From DATDAH01 sp963725155 (GTDB lineage Bacteria; Actinomycetota; Acidimicrobiia; Acidimicrobiales; DATDAH01), in NCBI GenBank assembly GCA_963725155.1, contig CAVRXU010000008.1, positions 558,001 to 622,000 of the forward strand: a stretch of 64,000 nt of DNA, written 5' to 3'. Numbering within the stretch: the first letter of the stretch is position 1; every line of letters begins with the position of its first letter. Made by a program: the position numbers and the translations under genes. The notes under the pieces are model-generated. The model had not been told where the DNA came from. It searched no databases and was given only the letters and a program-made list of their open reading frames with translations. Positions 26,205 to 33,844 of this stretch are shown piece by piece.

Positions 26205-27239
26205 TTGGCCTCTTCGACCCATCTCTCCGCCGATGAGCAGGCCGACCTCGAGGCGGCCCGCCAGGGTGACGAGGCCGCCTTCGCCCGGCTCGTCGAGGGG
26301 CACCGACGGCCGCTGCACGCCCACTGCTACCGGATGCTGGGCTCGGTGCACGACGCCGACGACGCGCTGCAGGACACCCTGCTGGCCGCTTGGAAGGGCC
26401 TTCGTGGGTTCGCCGGTACCGGCTCGTTCCGGTCCTGGCTCTACCGCATCGCCACCAACGCGTCGATCCGGGTGGGCGAGCGCCGCCGGCGCCGGATGTT
26501 GGCGCCCGAGCTCGGCCCCGCGTTCACCCAGGTGTGGGATCTCGGCCAGACGGTGACCGAACCGGTCTTCATCGAGCCGTACCCCGACGCCGGGCTGGCC
26601 GACCGGTCCGGCACCGCTGACCCCGAGGCCCGGTACGACCTGCTGGAGAGCGTCGAGCTGGGCTTCGTCGCCGCGCTGCAGGCCCTGCCCGCCACCCAGC
26701 GGGCGGTCCTCGTGCTGCGCGAGGTCCTGGCCATCCCCGCCGCGGAGGTGGCCGAGACCCTCGACACGACGGTCGCCGCGGTCAACAGCGCCCTGCAACG
26801 GGCTCGGAAGACGATGGAGGGCCGTCTCGACCCGGTGACCCAGCAGGCCACACGCCGGGCCCTCGGCGACGACGGCGAGCAGCAGCTGGTGCAGTCCTTC
26901 ATCCGGGCCTGGGAGCACCACGACGTCGACGGGCTCGTGGGGCTGCTGGCCGAGGACGCCCGGCTGACGATGCCCCCGATGCCCGCCTGGTTCGCCGGCC
27001 GGGCCGCCATCGGCGAGTTCTTCGCCGATCGTGCCTTCGACCGGCCGTGGCGGTTCGTGCCCATCACCGCGAGCGGCCAGTTGGCCGTCGTCGGCTACAT
27101 GGGCGATGCCGCCGGTGCCTACCCACTCCAGAACGTCAACGTCCTCACCCTCCGGGGTCGGGACATCGTGGCCGTCGACTGCTTCCACGACCCGACCATC
27201 CACCCGCTCTTCGCCCTGCCGCCGGAGGTGCCCGCCTGA
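26205..27239 (+). CDS. ECF-type sigma-70 factor with C-terminal SnoaL-like domain (SigG/SigJ-like)
   Basis: A 344-residue sigma factor. Region 2 covers about residues 10-90 (HCYRMLGSVHDADDALQDTL, then FRSWLYRIATNASI). Region 4 is about 150-210 (LQALPATQRAVLVLREVLAI, then AAVNSALQRARKTMEG). The last ~120 residues form an NTF2/SnoaL-like fold (LVQSFIRAWEHHDVDGLVGL) that in this sigma class replaces an anti-sigma factor by regulating from within the protein. The TTG start is chosen from the -10 box 6 nt upstream. It is monocistronic; a hairpin lies just downstream. Confidence 0.92.
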   Translation: MASSTHLSADEQADLEAARQGDEAAFARLVEGHRRPLHAHCYRMLGSVHDADDALQDTLLAAWKGLRGFAGTGSFRSWLYRIATNASIRVGERRRRRMLAPELGPAFTQVWDLGQTVTEPVFIEPYPDAGLADRSGTADPEARYDLLESVELGFVAALQALPATQRAVLVLREVLAIPAAEVAETLDTTVAAVNSALQRARKTMEGRLDPVTQQATRRALGDDGEQQLVQSFIRAWEHHDVDGLVGLLAEDARLTMPPMPAWFAGRAAIGEFFADRAFDRPWRFVPITASGQLAVVGYMGDAAGAYPLQNVNVLTLRGRDIVAVDCFHDPTIHPLFALPPEVPA

Positions 27240-27266
27240 GATTTCTCGCCGGGACCGATGAGTTCG

Positions 27267-27314
27267 GGCCCCGCGGCGTCTCTTACTCCATGACCGGCTC
27301 CGAACCGCGGGGCC
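27267..27314 (+). terminator. Candidate terminator hairpin after the sigma factor gene
   Basis: Perfect 10-bp arms GGCCCCGCGG (27267-27276) and CCGCGGGGCC (27305-27314) around a 28-bp loop, 27 bp after the sigma gene stop and 19 bp before the next ATG. The long loop and missing T-run make it uncertain; it could instead be a regulatory leader structure for the next gene. Confidence 0.45.
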
Positions 27315-27333
27315 GAGACCGAGGAGGAACGAG

Positions 27334-28074
27334 ATGCCGAGTCACACCGTGGGCACCCGGGAGGAGTGGCGCGCCGCCCGGCTGCAGCTGCTGGAGGACG
27401 AGAAGGCGCTGACCCGCCGCAGCGACGAGGTCGCGGCCCAACGTCAAGCCCTGCCCTGGGTCCCCATCCCCGAGTACACCTTCGACGGCGAAGAAGGTCC
27501 GGTCACCTTGAGCGACCTGTTCGGCGGCCGCTCGCAACTGATGGTGCAGCACTTCATGTACCCGCCGAGCTGGGACGCGGGCTGCCCGAGCTGCTCGGCG
27601 ATCGCCGACGGCTGGAACGGGTCCCGGGTCCACCTCGAGCACCATGACGTGGCGATGGTGGCCATCTCGCGGGCACCCCTCGCCCAGCTCCTGGCCTACC
27701 GCGAGCGCATGGGGTGGGACTTCCCGTGGGTGTCCTCGTTCGGCAGCTCGTTCAACTACGACTTCGGTGTCTCCTTCACCGAGCGCCAGGCGGCCGAGGG
27801 GGCGGAGTACAACTTCCGCCCACACGAGGTCGACCCGAGCCGGCTGCACCAAAGCGCCGACAGCGACGAGCCGTTCGACGACGGCGAGGGCCCCGGCGTC
27901 AGCGCCTTCGTGCTCGAGGACGGCCAGGTCTTCCACACCTACAGCACCTACAGCCGGGGCGTGGACGGGATCTGGGCCATGTACTCGTGGCTCGACCGGG
28001 CTCCGCTCGGCCGCAACGAGCAGGGCATGTGGTGGCGGCGCCACGACGAGTACGAGCCGGCCCGGGTCGGCTGA
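27334..28074 (+). CDS. DUF899 family protein (thioredoxin-like fold)
   Basis: A 246-residue protein matching DUF899: LFGGRSQLMVQHFMYPPSWD, GCPSCSAIADGWNG (a CxxC pair like thioredoxin), FPWVSSFGSSFNYDFGVSFT, and HTYSTYSRGVDGIWAMYSWL. The ATG follows a clear GGAGG. The CxxC suggests redox chemistry but the function of the family is not established. It directly follows the sigma factor gene, so it may be that factor's target. Confidence 0.9.
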   Translation: MPSHTVGTREEWRAARLQLLEDEKALTRRSDEVAAQRQALPWVPIPEYTFDGEEGPVTLSDLFGGRSQLMVQHFMYPPSWDAGCPSCSAIADGWNGSRVHLEHHDVAMVAISRAPLAQLLAYRERMGWDFPWVSSFGSSFNYDFGVSFTERQAAEGAEYNFRPHEVDPSRLHQSADSDEPFDDGEGPGVSAFVLEDGQVFHTYSTYSRGVDGIWAMYSWLDRAPLGRNEQGMWWRRHDEYEPARVG

Positions 28075-28078
28075 GCCG

Positions 28079-28213
28079 GTGACCGCGGTCGTGCTGGCCC
28101 ATGTGGCCGGGGTCCCGCTGGAAGAGGTGCTGTCGCTGGCGATCCCGCTCAGCACCTGTGCGGCCGTCGGGATGCGCGTGGCGTGGCGTCAGCTGCGCGC
28201 GTCCCGCCGGTGA
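28079..28213 (+). CDS. Small membrane peptide (44 residues)
   Basis: GTG at 28079, 4 nt after the DUF899 stop, encodes 44 residues: VTAVVLAHVAGVPLEEVL, a hydrophobic helix, then a basic tail ending LRASRR. The AHVAGVPLEE-type opening and single helix recall small unnamed proteins found in many actinobacterial genomes; I cannot name a function. The spacing suggests co-translation with DUF899. The evidence is composition, position and this resemblance. Confidence 0.5.
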   Translation: MTAVVLAHVAGVPLEEVLSLAIPLSTCAAVGMRVAWRQLRASRR

Positions 28214-28235
28214 CGGCCGCTGCCACGATGGAGGG

Positions 28236-29420
28236 ATGACGCCGCCACGGGGTGACGGGGACCGGCTGGGCCGGATCCGGCCGGAGCCGCGCCAGGAGGA
28301 GTCGGTCAAGCCCCTGGAGCTGTTCTTCGACCTGGTCTTCGTGCTCGGGTTCACGCAGTGCACGGCCCTCATGGCGGCGCACCCGACCTGGACGGGAATC
28401 GGGCAGGGGATGCTCGCCCTCGCCGTGCTGTGGTGGGCGTGGGTCGGCTACGCGTGGCTGACCAGCGTCATCGACCCCGAGGAGGGGGCGATCCGCCTCG
28501 CCATGTTCGCGGCGATGGCCGGCCTCCTGATCGTCGCCCTCTGCGTCCCTGAGGCCTTCGGCGACCGGGCCGTCGCCTTCGCCGTGGCGTACGCCGCAGT
28601 GCGGGGCGGCCACATCCTGCTCTACCTGCTGGCCAGCCGTGACGACCCCGCGATGCGCCACTCGGTGGCCGGTCTGGCGATCAGCTCCGCGGTCGCCGCC
28701 GGGCTCCTGCTCGGTGCCGCGTTCCTCGACCCCGGTTGGCAGGAAGCGGTCTGGATCCTGGCGATCGCCCTCGACTTCGGGGAGCCGGCCGTCATGGGCA
28801 TGGACGGGTGGACGCTCGTCCCCGCCCACTTCGCCGAGCGCCACAACCTGGTGATCATCCTCGCCCTCGGCGAGTCGATCGTGGCCCTCGGCGTCGCGTC
28901 ACAAGCCGACCTCACCACCGGCGTCATCGTCACCGCGGTGCTCGGGATCGGGCTGGCCGCCGCCCTCTGGTGGACCTACTTCGACGTCGTCGCCCTGGTC
29001 ACCGAGCGGCGCCTGACCCAGGCCGCCGAGGGCCGGGAGCGCAACACCCTGGCCCGGGACTCCTACTCCTACCTGCACTTCCCGATGGTGGCCGGGATCA
29101 TCCTCGTCGCCCTCGGCCTGGAGCGGACCCTGGCCCACCTGGACGAGCCCCTCGACCACGTCGCCGGGTTCGCTCTCCTGGGCGGGACCGCGATCTACCT
29201 GCTGGGCCACGTGGCGATGCGGCTCCGCAACGCCCACACGCTCAACGTCCAGCGGCTCGTCCTCGCCGTCGTGCTCCTGGCCCTGGTGCCGGCGGTGACG
29301 GCCGTGGACGCGCTCGTCACCCTCGCGGTGGTCAACGTGGCGCTCTGGGCGATGATCGCCTACGAGACCTCCCGCTACGACGACCGCCGCTACCGCCTGC
29401 GCCACGGCCTGGAGCCCTGA
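28236..29420 (+). CDS. Low temperature requirement protein A (LtrA) family membrane protein
   Basis: A 394-residue integral membrane protein. The LtrA signature KPLELFFDLVFVLGFTQ occurs near residue 26, followed by about eleven hydrophobic helices, and ERHNLVIILALGESIVALG, the second conserved block. The ATG at 28236 is preceded closely by GGAGGG. LtrA proteins were named from a Listeria cold-sensitive mutant; their biochemical role is unknown. A cold-shock protein gene faces it across a shared terminator, which is suggestive but may be chance. Confidence 0.92.
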   Translation: MTPPRGDGDRLGRIRPEPRQEESVKPLELFFDLVFVLGFTQCTALMAAHPTWTGIGQGMLALAVLWWAWVGYAWLTSVIDPEEGAIRLAMFAAMAGLLIVALCVPEAFGDRAVAFAVAYAAVRGGHILLYLLASRDDPAMRHSVAGLAISSAVAAGLLLGAAFLDPGWQEAVWILAIALDFGEPAVMGMDGWTLVPAHFAERHNLVIILALGESIVALGVASQADLTTGVIVTAVLGIGLAAALWWTYFDVVALVTERRLTQAAEGRERNTLARDSYSYLHFPMVAGIILVALGLERTLAHLDEPLDHVAGFALLGGTAIYLLGHVAMRLRNAHTLNVQRLVLAVVLLALVPAVTAVDALVTLAVVNVALWAMIAYETSRYDDRRYRLRHGLEP

Positions 29421-29433
29421 CCCCCCACGCGAA

Positions 29434-29460
29434 ACGGCGCCCCGACGGGCGGGGCGCCGT
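29434..29460. terminator. Bidirectional intrinsic terminator
   Basis: Perfect 10-bp stem ACGGCGCCCC/GGGGCGCCGT with a 7-bp loop, placed between the converging ltrA-like gene and the cold-shock gene. The stem is very stable and its position fits termination on both strands; there is no long T-run, as is common in actinobacteria. Confidence 0.75.
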
Positions 29461-29484
29461 GTTCAGTTCAGTTGTGCTCCGGAG

Positions 29485-29685
29485 TCAAACCACCCGGACG
29501 TTCTGGGCCTCTTCACCCTTCCGACCAGGGGCGACGTCGAACTCGACGGTCTGACCCTCGTCGAGGGATCGGTAACCCGAGCCCTGGATGTTGGAGTAGT
29601 GGACGAACACATCGTCCGCACCCTCACGCGAGATGAAGCCATAGCCCTTCTCGGCATTGAAAAACTTGACGGTTCCTGTAGCCAA
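29485..29685 (-). CDS. cspA: Cold-shock domain protein (CspA family)
   Basis: A 66-residue single OB-fold protein: TGTVKFFNAEKGYGFISREG with RNP1 (KGYGFI) and DDVFVHYSNI with RNP2 (VFVHY). It binds single-stranded RNA/DNA and acts as an RNA chaperone. The start is TTG, fixed by the family's N-terminus (MATGTVKFF); a weak AGAGAG purine tract lies upstream. A 114-nt gap separates it from the acyl-CoA dehydrogenase gene, giving room for a regulated leader as in other csp genes, though no clear structure is seen. Confidence 0.95.
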   Translation of the reverse strand: MATGTVKFFNAEKGYGFISREGADDVFVHYSNIQGSGYRSLDEGQTVEFDVAPGRKGEEAQNVRVV

Positions 29686-29799
29686 CGCTGTTTCTCTCTC
29701 TCATCAGCAAGGTGGCCAAGAACGACCCCCTCGTCAGATGAGCAGGGTACGAGGCTGCCGCCGAAGACCAACCTTCCCGACTCACGGGTCAGTTCTGGG

Positions 29800-31044
29800 C
29801 TAGCCGGTGGGCAGCTCGCTGAAGGGGGTGGCCTTGTCGGGGCCGGGCTCCTTGGGCAGGCCCAGGACCCGCTCACCGATGATGTTCCGCTGCACCTCGT
29901 CGGTCCCGCCGTAGATCGACGGCGCGGGGCTGAACAGGGCCAACTCCTGGATCATGCCCCCACCCGGCGTGTCCGGGCCCATGACCGTGCCCGCCGGTCC
30001 GACGATGCGCAGCCCGAGGTCGCGGGACAGCCGGGTCATGTGACTCATCATCAGCTTGGCCAGGTTGGGCAGGGCCGGTGAGGCCTGGCCGGCCTTGGCC
30101 CGCTGCACGCCCCACCCGCTGATCTGGTCCATGGAGTAGAGCCGCATCAGGTCCTGGCGGATCAGCGGGTCGTCGTTCTTGCCCAGCTCGGCCACGAGCC
30201 TCTGCAGGAGCTTGGTGCTGCGCCCGGCCAGGATCGTGGCGGTGCCACCACGGCCGCCTTTGGCCACGAAGTCGCCGGCCCGGCGCTCGAGGTGCCCGGC
30301 GACGGTGCCCGGCAGGGCCAGGGACGTGGCCGACGATCCGCCACCGCCGCCGAGGCTGGCCCGCTCGTTCATCAGGGTCGTGTTGGCCACGGCCCAGCCG
30401 TTGCCCAGGCCACCGATGAGCAGGTCGTCGGCCACCCGGGCGTCGTCGAGGAAGACCTCGTTGAACAGGGCCCGGCCTGTCATCTCGACCAGCGGCCGGA
30501 CGTCGATGCCGGACTGGTGCATGGGGATGCCGAAGTAGCTGATGCCCTTGTGCTTGGGGGCGTCGGGATCGGTGCGGGCGATGAGCATGCCCAAGTCGGC
30601 GTGCTGGCCGCCGCTGGTCCAGACCTTCTGGCCATTGACGATCCACTCGTCGCCGTCCCGCACCGCCTTGCACTGCAGGCCGGCCAGGTCAGAGCCCGCG
30701 CCGGGCTCGCTGAAGAGCTGGCACCAGGCCTCCTGGCCGTTGGCGATCATGGGCAGGAAGCGCTGCTTCTGCTCGTCGCTGCCGTGGGCGATGATCGTGG
30801 GGGCGGCGAGCATCGTGCCGAGGCCTCCCGGCGGGCCGAGGGCGCCGGCCTCGCCGATCTCGACCCCGACGGCGTTGGCCTCGGGACGGGCCAGCCCCCG
30901 GCCTGAGTGCTCCTCGGGCCAGCTCGGCATGGCCCAGCCGGAGTCGGCGAGCCGTTGCCACCAGTCGGCCACGGTCAGGTCCGGGTCCCAGTTGTCGTCC
31001 AGCCAGACGCGGACCTCGGTCCGCACATCCTCAGTCACAGCCAT
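29800..31044 (-). CDS. Acyl-CoA dehydrogenase family protein
   Basis: A 414-residue acyl-CoA dehydrogenase: N-terminal helical domain (VRVWLDDNWDPDLTVADWWQ), WCQLFSEPGAGSDLAGLQ in the beta domain, GQKVWTSGGQHADLGMLIAR, and the C-terminal PSIYGGTDEVQRNIIGERVL motif. Active-site base cannot be assigned with confidence. The ATG at 31044 is 6 nt from a TAAGCT -10 box on the minus strand. It is divergent from a P450 gene only 27 bp away, which suggests shared control and a common pathway such as side-chain oxidation of a hydrophobic substrate. Confidence 0.93.
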   Translation of the reverse strand: MAVTEDVRTEVRVWLDDNWDPDLTVADWWQRLADSGWAMPSWPEEHSGRGLARPEANAVGVEIGEAGALGPPGGLGTMLAAPTIIAHGSDEQKQRFLPMIANGQEAWCQLFSEPGAGSDLAGLQCKAVRDGDEWIVNGQKVWTSGGQHADLGMLIARTDPDAPKHKGISYFGIPMHQSGIDVRPLVEMTGRALFNEVFLDDARVADDLLIGGLGNGWAVANTTLMNERASLGGGGGSSATSLALPGTVAGHLERRAGDFVAKGGRGGTATILAGRSTKLLQRLVAELGKNDDPLIRQDLMRLYSMDQISGWGVQRAKAGQASPALPNLAKLMMSHMTRLSRDLGLRIVGPAGTVMGPDTPGGGMIQELALFSPAPSIYGGTDEVQRNIIGERVLGLPKEPGPDKATPFSELPTG

Positions 31045-31071
31045 CCGGCGAGCTTACGTAGGGTGGTCTTC
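31045..31071. promoter_or_regulatory. 27-bp divergent leaderless promoter pair
   Basis: The gap between the two start codons holds two back-to-back -10 boxes: TAAGCT on the minus strand (31056-31051, 6 nt from ATG 31044) and TAGGGT on the plus strand (31059-31064, 7 nt from GTG 31072). They are 2 bp apart, so each polymerase would cover the other gene's start and transcription in the two directions should be mutually exclusive. Confidence 0.7.
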
Positions 31072-32328
31072 GTGGCCGTCACCGACCTTCCGTCCGTCCC
31101 CCTCGACGAGATCGACCTGACCGATCCCGACGCCTACATCGACCGGGTGCCCCACGAGCAGTTCGCCACCCTGCGCCGGGAGGCCCCGGTCTTCTGGCAC
31201 GAGGACGTCGAAGGCGGCTTCTGGTGCGTGACCCGCCACGCCGACATCGTCGCCGTCAACCGGGACTGGGAGACCTACTCGTCCTACCGGGGCGCGGTGT
31301 TCCTGTACACGCCCGACGACCTCGACATGTCCCGGCTGATGATGCTCAACATGGACCCGCCCGAGCACGCCAAGCTGCGCAAGCTGGTCAACCGCGGCTT
31401 CACCCCCCGCCGCATCCGCGAGCTCCAGGAGGTCTTGGCCCGCCGGGCCACGACCATCGTGGACGAGGTCATCGAGGCCGGGGCCTGCGACATGGTCGAG
31501 GCTGTCGCCGCCGAGCTGCCGCTCCAGGCCATCGCGGAGTTCCTGGGCGTGCCCCAGGAGGACCGGCACCTGGTCTTCAGGTGGAGCAACACGATGATCG
31601 GCTCCGACGACCCCGAGTACGCCTCCGAGAAGGACGAGACGGGCCAGACGGACGAGACGATGGCGGCATCGGCCGAGCTCTACGCCTACGCCCAGGGTCT
31701 GGCCGAGGACCGGCGGGCCAACCCCCGCGACGACATCGTGTCCGACCTGGTCCACGCCGAGGTCGACGGCGACGTGCTGAGCGACACCGACTTCAACCTC
31801 TTCTTCCTGCTCCTCGCCGTGGCCGGCAACGAGACCACCCGCAACGCCATCTCCCACTCGGTGCTGGCCCTGGCCGAGAACCCCGACCAGCGAACCGGGC
31901 TGCGGGAGGACCCGGACCGCTGGGACACGGCCGTCGAGGAGCTGCTGCGCTGGTCGACGCCGGTGATGCACTTCCGCCGCACGGCCACCAGGGACACCGA
32001 GTTGGGCGGGCAGGCCATCGCCGAGGGTGACCGGATCGTGATGTGGCACATCTCCGGCAACCGGGACGAGGCCGTGTTCACCGATCCGTTCCGTCTCGAC
32101 CTGGGGCGCACGCCCAACGACCACCTCGCGGGCAGCCAGATCGCCTTCGGCGGTGGCGGCCCCCACTTCTGCCTCGGCGCCAACCTGGCCCGGGCCGAGA
32201 TGCGGGTGATGCTGGAGGAGGTGGTCGGGCGCCTCGGTGACTTCGAGATCGACGGACCCGTGCAGCGCCTGCGCTCGAACTTCATCAACGGGATCAAGCA
32301 CCTCCCCGTCGCCTGGAGCACACCATGA
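31072..32328 (+). CDS. Cytochrome P450
   Basis: A 418-residue soluble bacterial P450. The oxygen-binding I-helix motif is AVAGNETTRN, the ExxR of helix K is EELLRW, and the heme-ligand loop FGGGGPHFCLGANLAR places the thiolate at about Cys367. The loop and the N-terminal DPDAYIDRVPHEQFATLRRE resemble steroid/lipid-oxidising mycobacterial types (CYP125/CYP142 region), but substrate is inference. GTG start is set by the -10 box 7 nt upstream. It is coupled to the LLM gene by an ATGA overlap. Confidence 0.94.
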   Translation: MAVTDLPSVPLDEIDLTDPDAYIDRVPHEQFATLRREAPVFWHEDVEGGFWCVTRHADIVAVNRDWETYSSYRGAVFLYTPDDLDMSRLMMLNMDPPEHAKLRKLVNRGFTPRRIRELQEVLARRATTIVDEVIEAGACDMVEAVAAELPLQAIAEFLGVPQEDRHLVFRWSNTMIGSDDPEYASEKDETGQTDETMAASAELYAYAQGLAEDRRANPRDDIVSDLVHAEVDGDVLSDTDFNLFFLLLAVAGNETTRNAISHSVLALAENPDQRTGLREDPDRWDTAVEELLRWSTPVMHFRRTATRDTELGGQAIAEGDRIVMWHISGNRDEAVFTDPFRLDLGRTPNDHLAGSQIAFGGGGPHFCLGANLARAEMRVMLEEVVGRLGDFEIDGPVQRLRSNFINGIKHLPVAWSTP

Positions 32329-33215
32329 CCGTCCCCGACCTCGGCCGGGTCGGCCTGTGGACCTTCTTCCTCGATCTCCAACCCGCCGATCGGGTGCGGG
32401 ACCTCGTGCCCGAGATCGAGGCCATGGGCTGGGGCTGCATCTGGGTCCCCGAGGCCGTCAACCGCGACGCCATGGTGAACTCGGCCCTGCTGCTGTCGGC
32501 CTCGACGACGCTGAACATCGGCACCGGCATCGCCTCGATCTGGGGCCGCGACCCCATGACGACCGCGGCATCCCTGAAGTCGCTCTCCGAAGCCTGGCCC
32601 GGTCGCTTCGTCCTCGGCCTCGGCGTGAGCCACCAGCCGATGGTCGACCACGTCCGGGGCCAGGACTACACGAAGCCGTTCTCCAAGATGCGCGACTACC
32701 TGGCCGCCATGGAGAGCTCGCTCTACATGTCACCGGCGCCGGAGACGACCCACGTCGTGCTGGCCGCCCTCGGACCGAAGATGTTGGCGCTGTCGGCGAC
32801 GGCCGCCGACGGCGCCCACCCCTACTTCGTGCCCGTCGAGCACACCGCCGTCGCCCGGGAGCACCTGGGCCCTGACGCGCTGCTGGCCCCCGAGCAGGCG
32901 GTCGTCCTGTCCACCGACCCGGACGAGGCCAGGCGGGTGGCCCGGGGCCACTTGGCGACCTACCTGAGCCTGCCCAACTACACGAACAACCTCCGCCGCT
33001 TCGGCTGGGGCGACGAGGACCTGGCCGACGGCGGCAGCGACGCCCTCGTCGACGCCATCGTGGCCTGGGGCGACGAGCAGGCGATCGTCGACCGGGTCGC
33101 CGCCCACCACGAACGGGGTGCCGACCACGTCGCCCTCCAGGTCCTCCCCCTCGACGGTGCCTCCGTCCCCATGGACGACTGGCGCCGCCTGGCCACCGCG
33201 CTCGAGCTGAGCTAG
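32325..33215 (+). CDS. LLM-class F420-dependent oxidoreductase (TIGR03620-like)
   Basis: A 296-residue TIM-barrel oxidoreductase. It opens MTVPDLGRVGLWTFFLDLQP, contains LNIGTGIASIWGRDPMTTAA and FVLGLGVSHQPMVDHVRGQD, and ends LPLDGASVPMDDWRRLATAL; this pattern matches the TIGR03620 subgroup of probable F420 enzymes. ATGA overlap with the P450 gene implies joint translation. Its stop overlaps that of the converging tetR in the palindrome CTAG. Confidence 0.92.
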   Translation: MTVPDLGRVGLWTFFLDLQPADRVRDLVPEIEAMGWGCIWVPEAVNRDAMVNSALLLSASTTLNIGTGIASIWGRDPMTTAASLKSLSEAWPGRFVLGLGVSHQPMVDHVRGQDYTKPFSKMRDYLAAMESSLYMSPAPETTHVVLAALGPKMLALSATAADGAHPYFVPVEHTAVAREHLGPDALLAPEQAVVLSTDPDEARRVARGHLATYLSLPNYTNNLRRFGWGDEDLADGGSDALVDAIVAWGDEQAIVDRVAAHHERGADHVALQVLPLDGASVPMDDWRRLATALELS

Positions 33216-33844
33216 GGGGCGAAGGCGCGGTCGACGATGTCGTGGAGGGTGGCCAGCGGGAGGCGCTCGTGGGGGTCGTCGTCCACCACGGCCGGGTCGG
33301 TCGACTGGTACGCCGCGACCAGGCCCGTGAACAGACGGCCCAGGACGCCCGGATCGCCGTCGCGGAGCACGCCGGCGGCCTGGCCCCGGCGGAAGATGCC
33401 GGCCTGGACACCCATGGCCCGGTCGAAGTTGGCGGTCAGGGTCTGGGACGGCGGCAGGTCCATGCCCGGCAGCGTCGAGCTGGACGTCCGCAGGTAGAGC
33501 CGGCCGAAGTGGGGGTGGGCCCGGAAGAAGCCGACCTCGTAGTCGACCAGGGCATGGAGCTGGGTCCGGGCATCGTCGCCCCTCCCGGCCGCCGCCTCCA
33601 TGCCGGGCAGGAACTCCTCGCCCCGGCGCAGGAAGACGTTGAGGAACAGGTCGTCCTTGTTCTCGAAGAACGAGTACACCGAGCCCACCGAGAACTCCGC
33701 CAGCTCGGCGATCTCCTTCAGGGTCGTGTCGTGGAAGCCCTTGGCCCCGAAGACCTCCTCGGCCGCGTCGAGCAGCTGGGTCCGGCTCAGGTCCTGGTGG
33801 AGCTGGCGGCGCTCCTCGCGCCGGCTGGCCGTGGTGCTGCTCAC
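33212..33844 (-). CDS. TetR family transcriptional regulator coupled to a binding-protein-like gene
   Basis: About 210 residues from the GTG at 33842-33844, which overlaps the stop of the upstream gene (GTGA); an ATG nine codons further upstream lies inside that gene. The helix-turn-helix is clear: GFHDTTLKEIAELAEFSVGS followed by VYSFFENKDDLFLNVF. The C-terminal domain is helical and ends HDIVDRAFAP. Co-translation with a cytoplasmic periplasmic-binding-protein fold suggests the two act together in ligand sensing, but this is inference. Confidence 0.92.
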   Translation of the reverse strand: MSSTTASRREERRQLHQDLSRTQLLDAAEEVFGAKGFHDTTLKEIAELAEFSVGSVYSFFENKDDLFLNVFLRRGEEFLPGMEAAAGRGDDARTQLHALVDYEVGFFRAHPHFGRLYLRTSSSTLPGMDLPPSQTLTANFDRAMGVQAGIFRRGQAAGVLRDGDPGVLGRLFTGLVAAYQSTDPAVVDDDPHERLPLATLHDIVDRAFAP

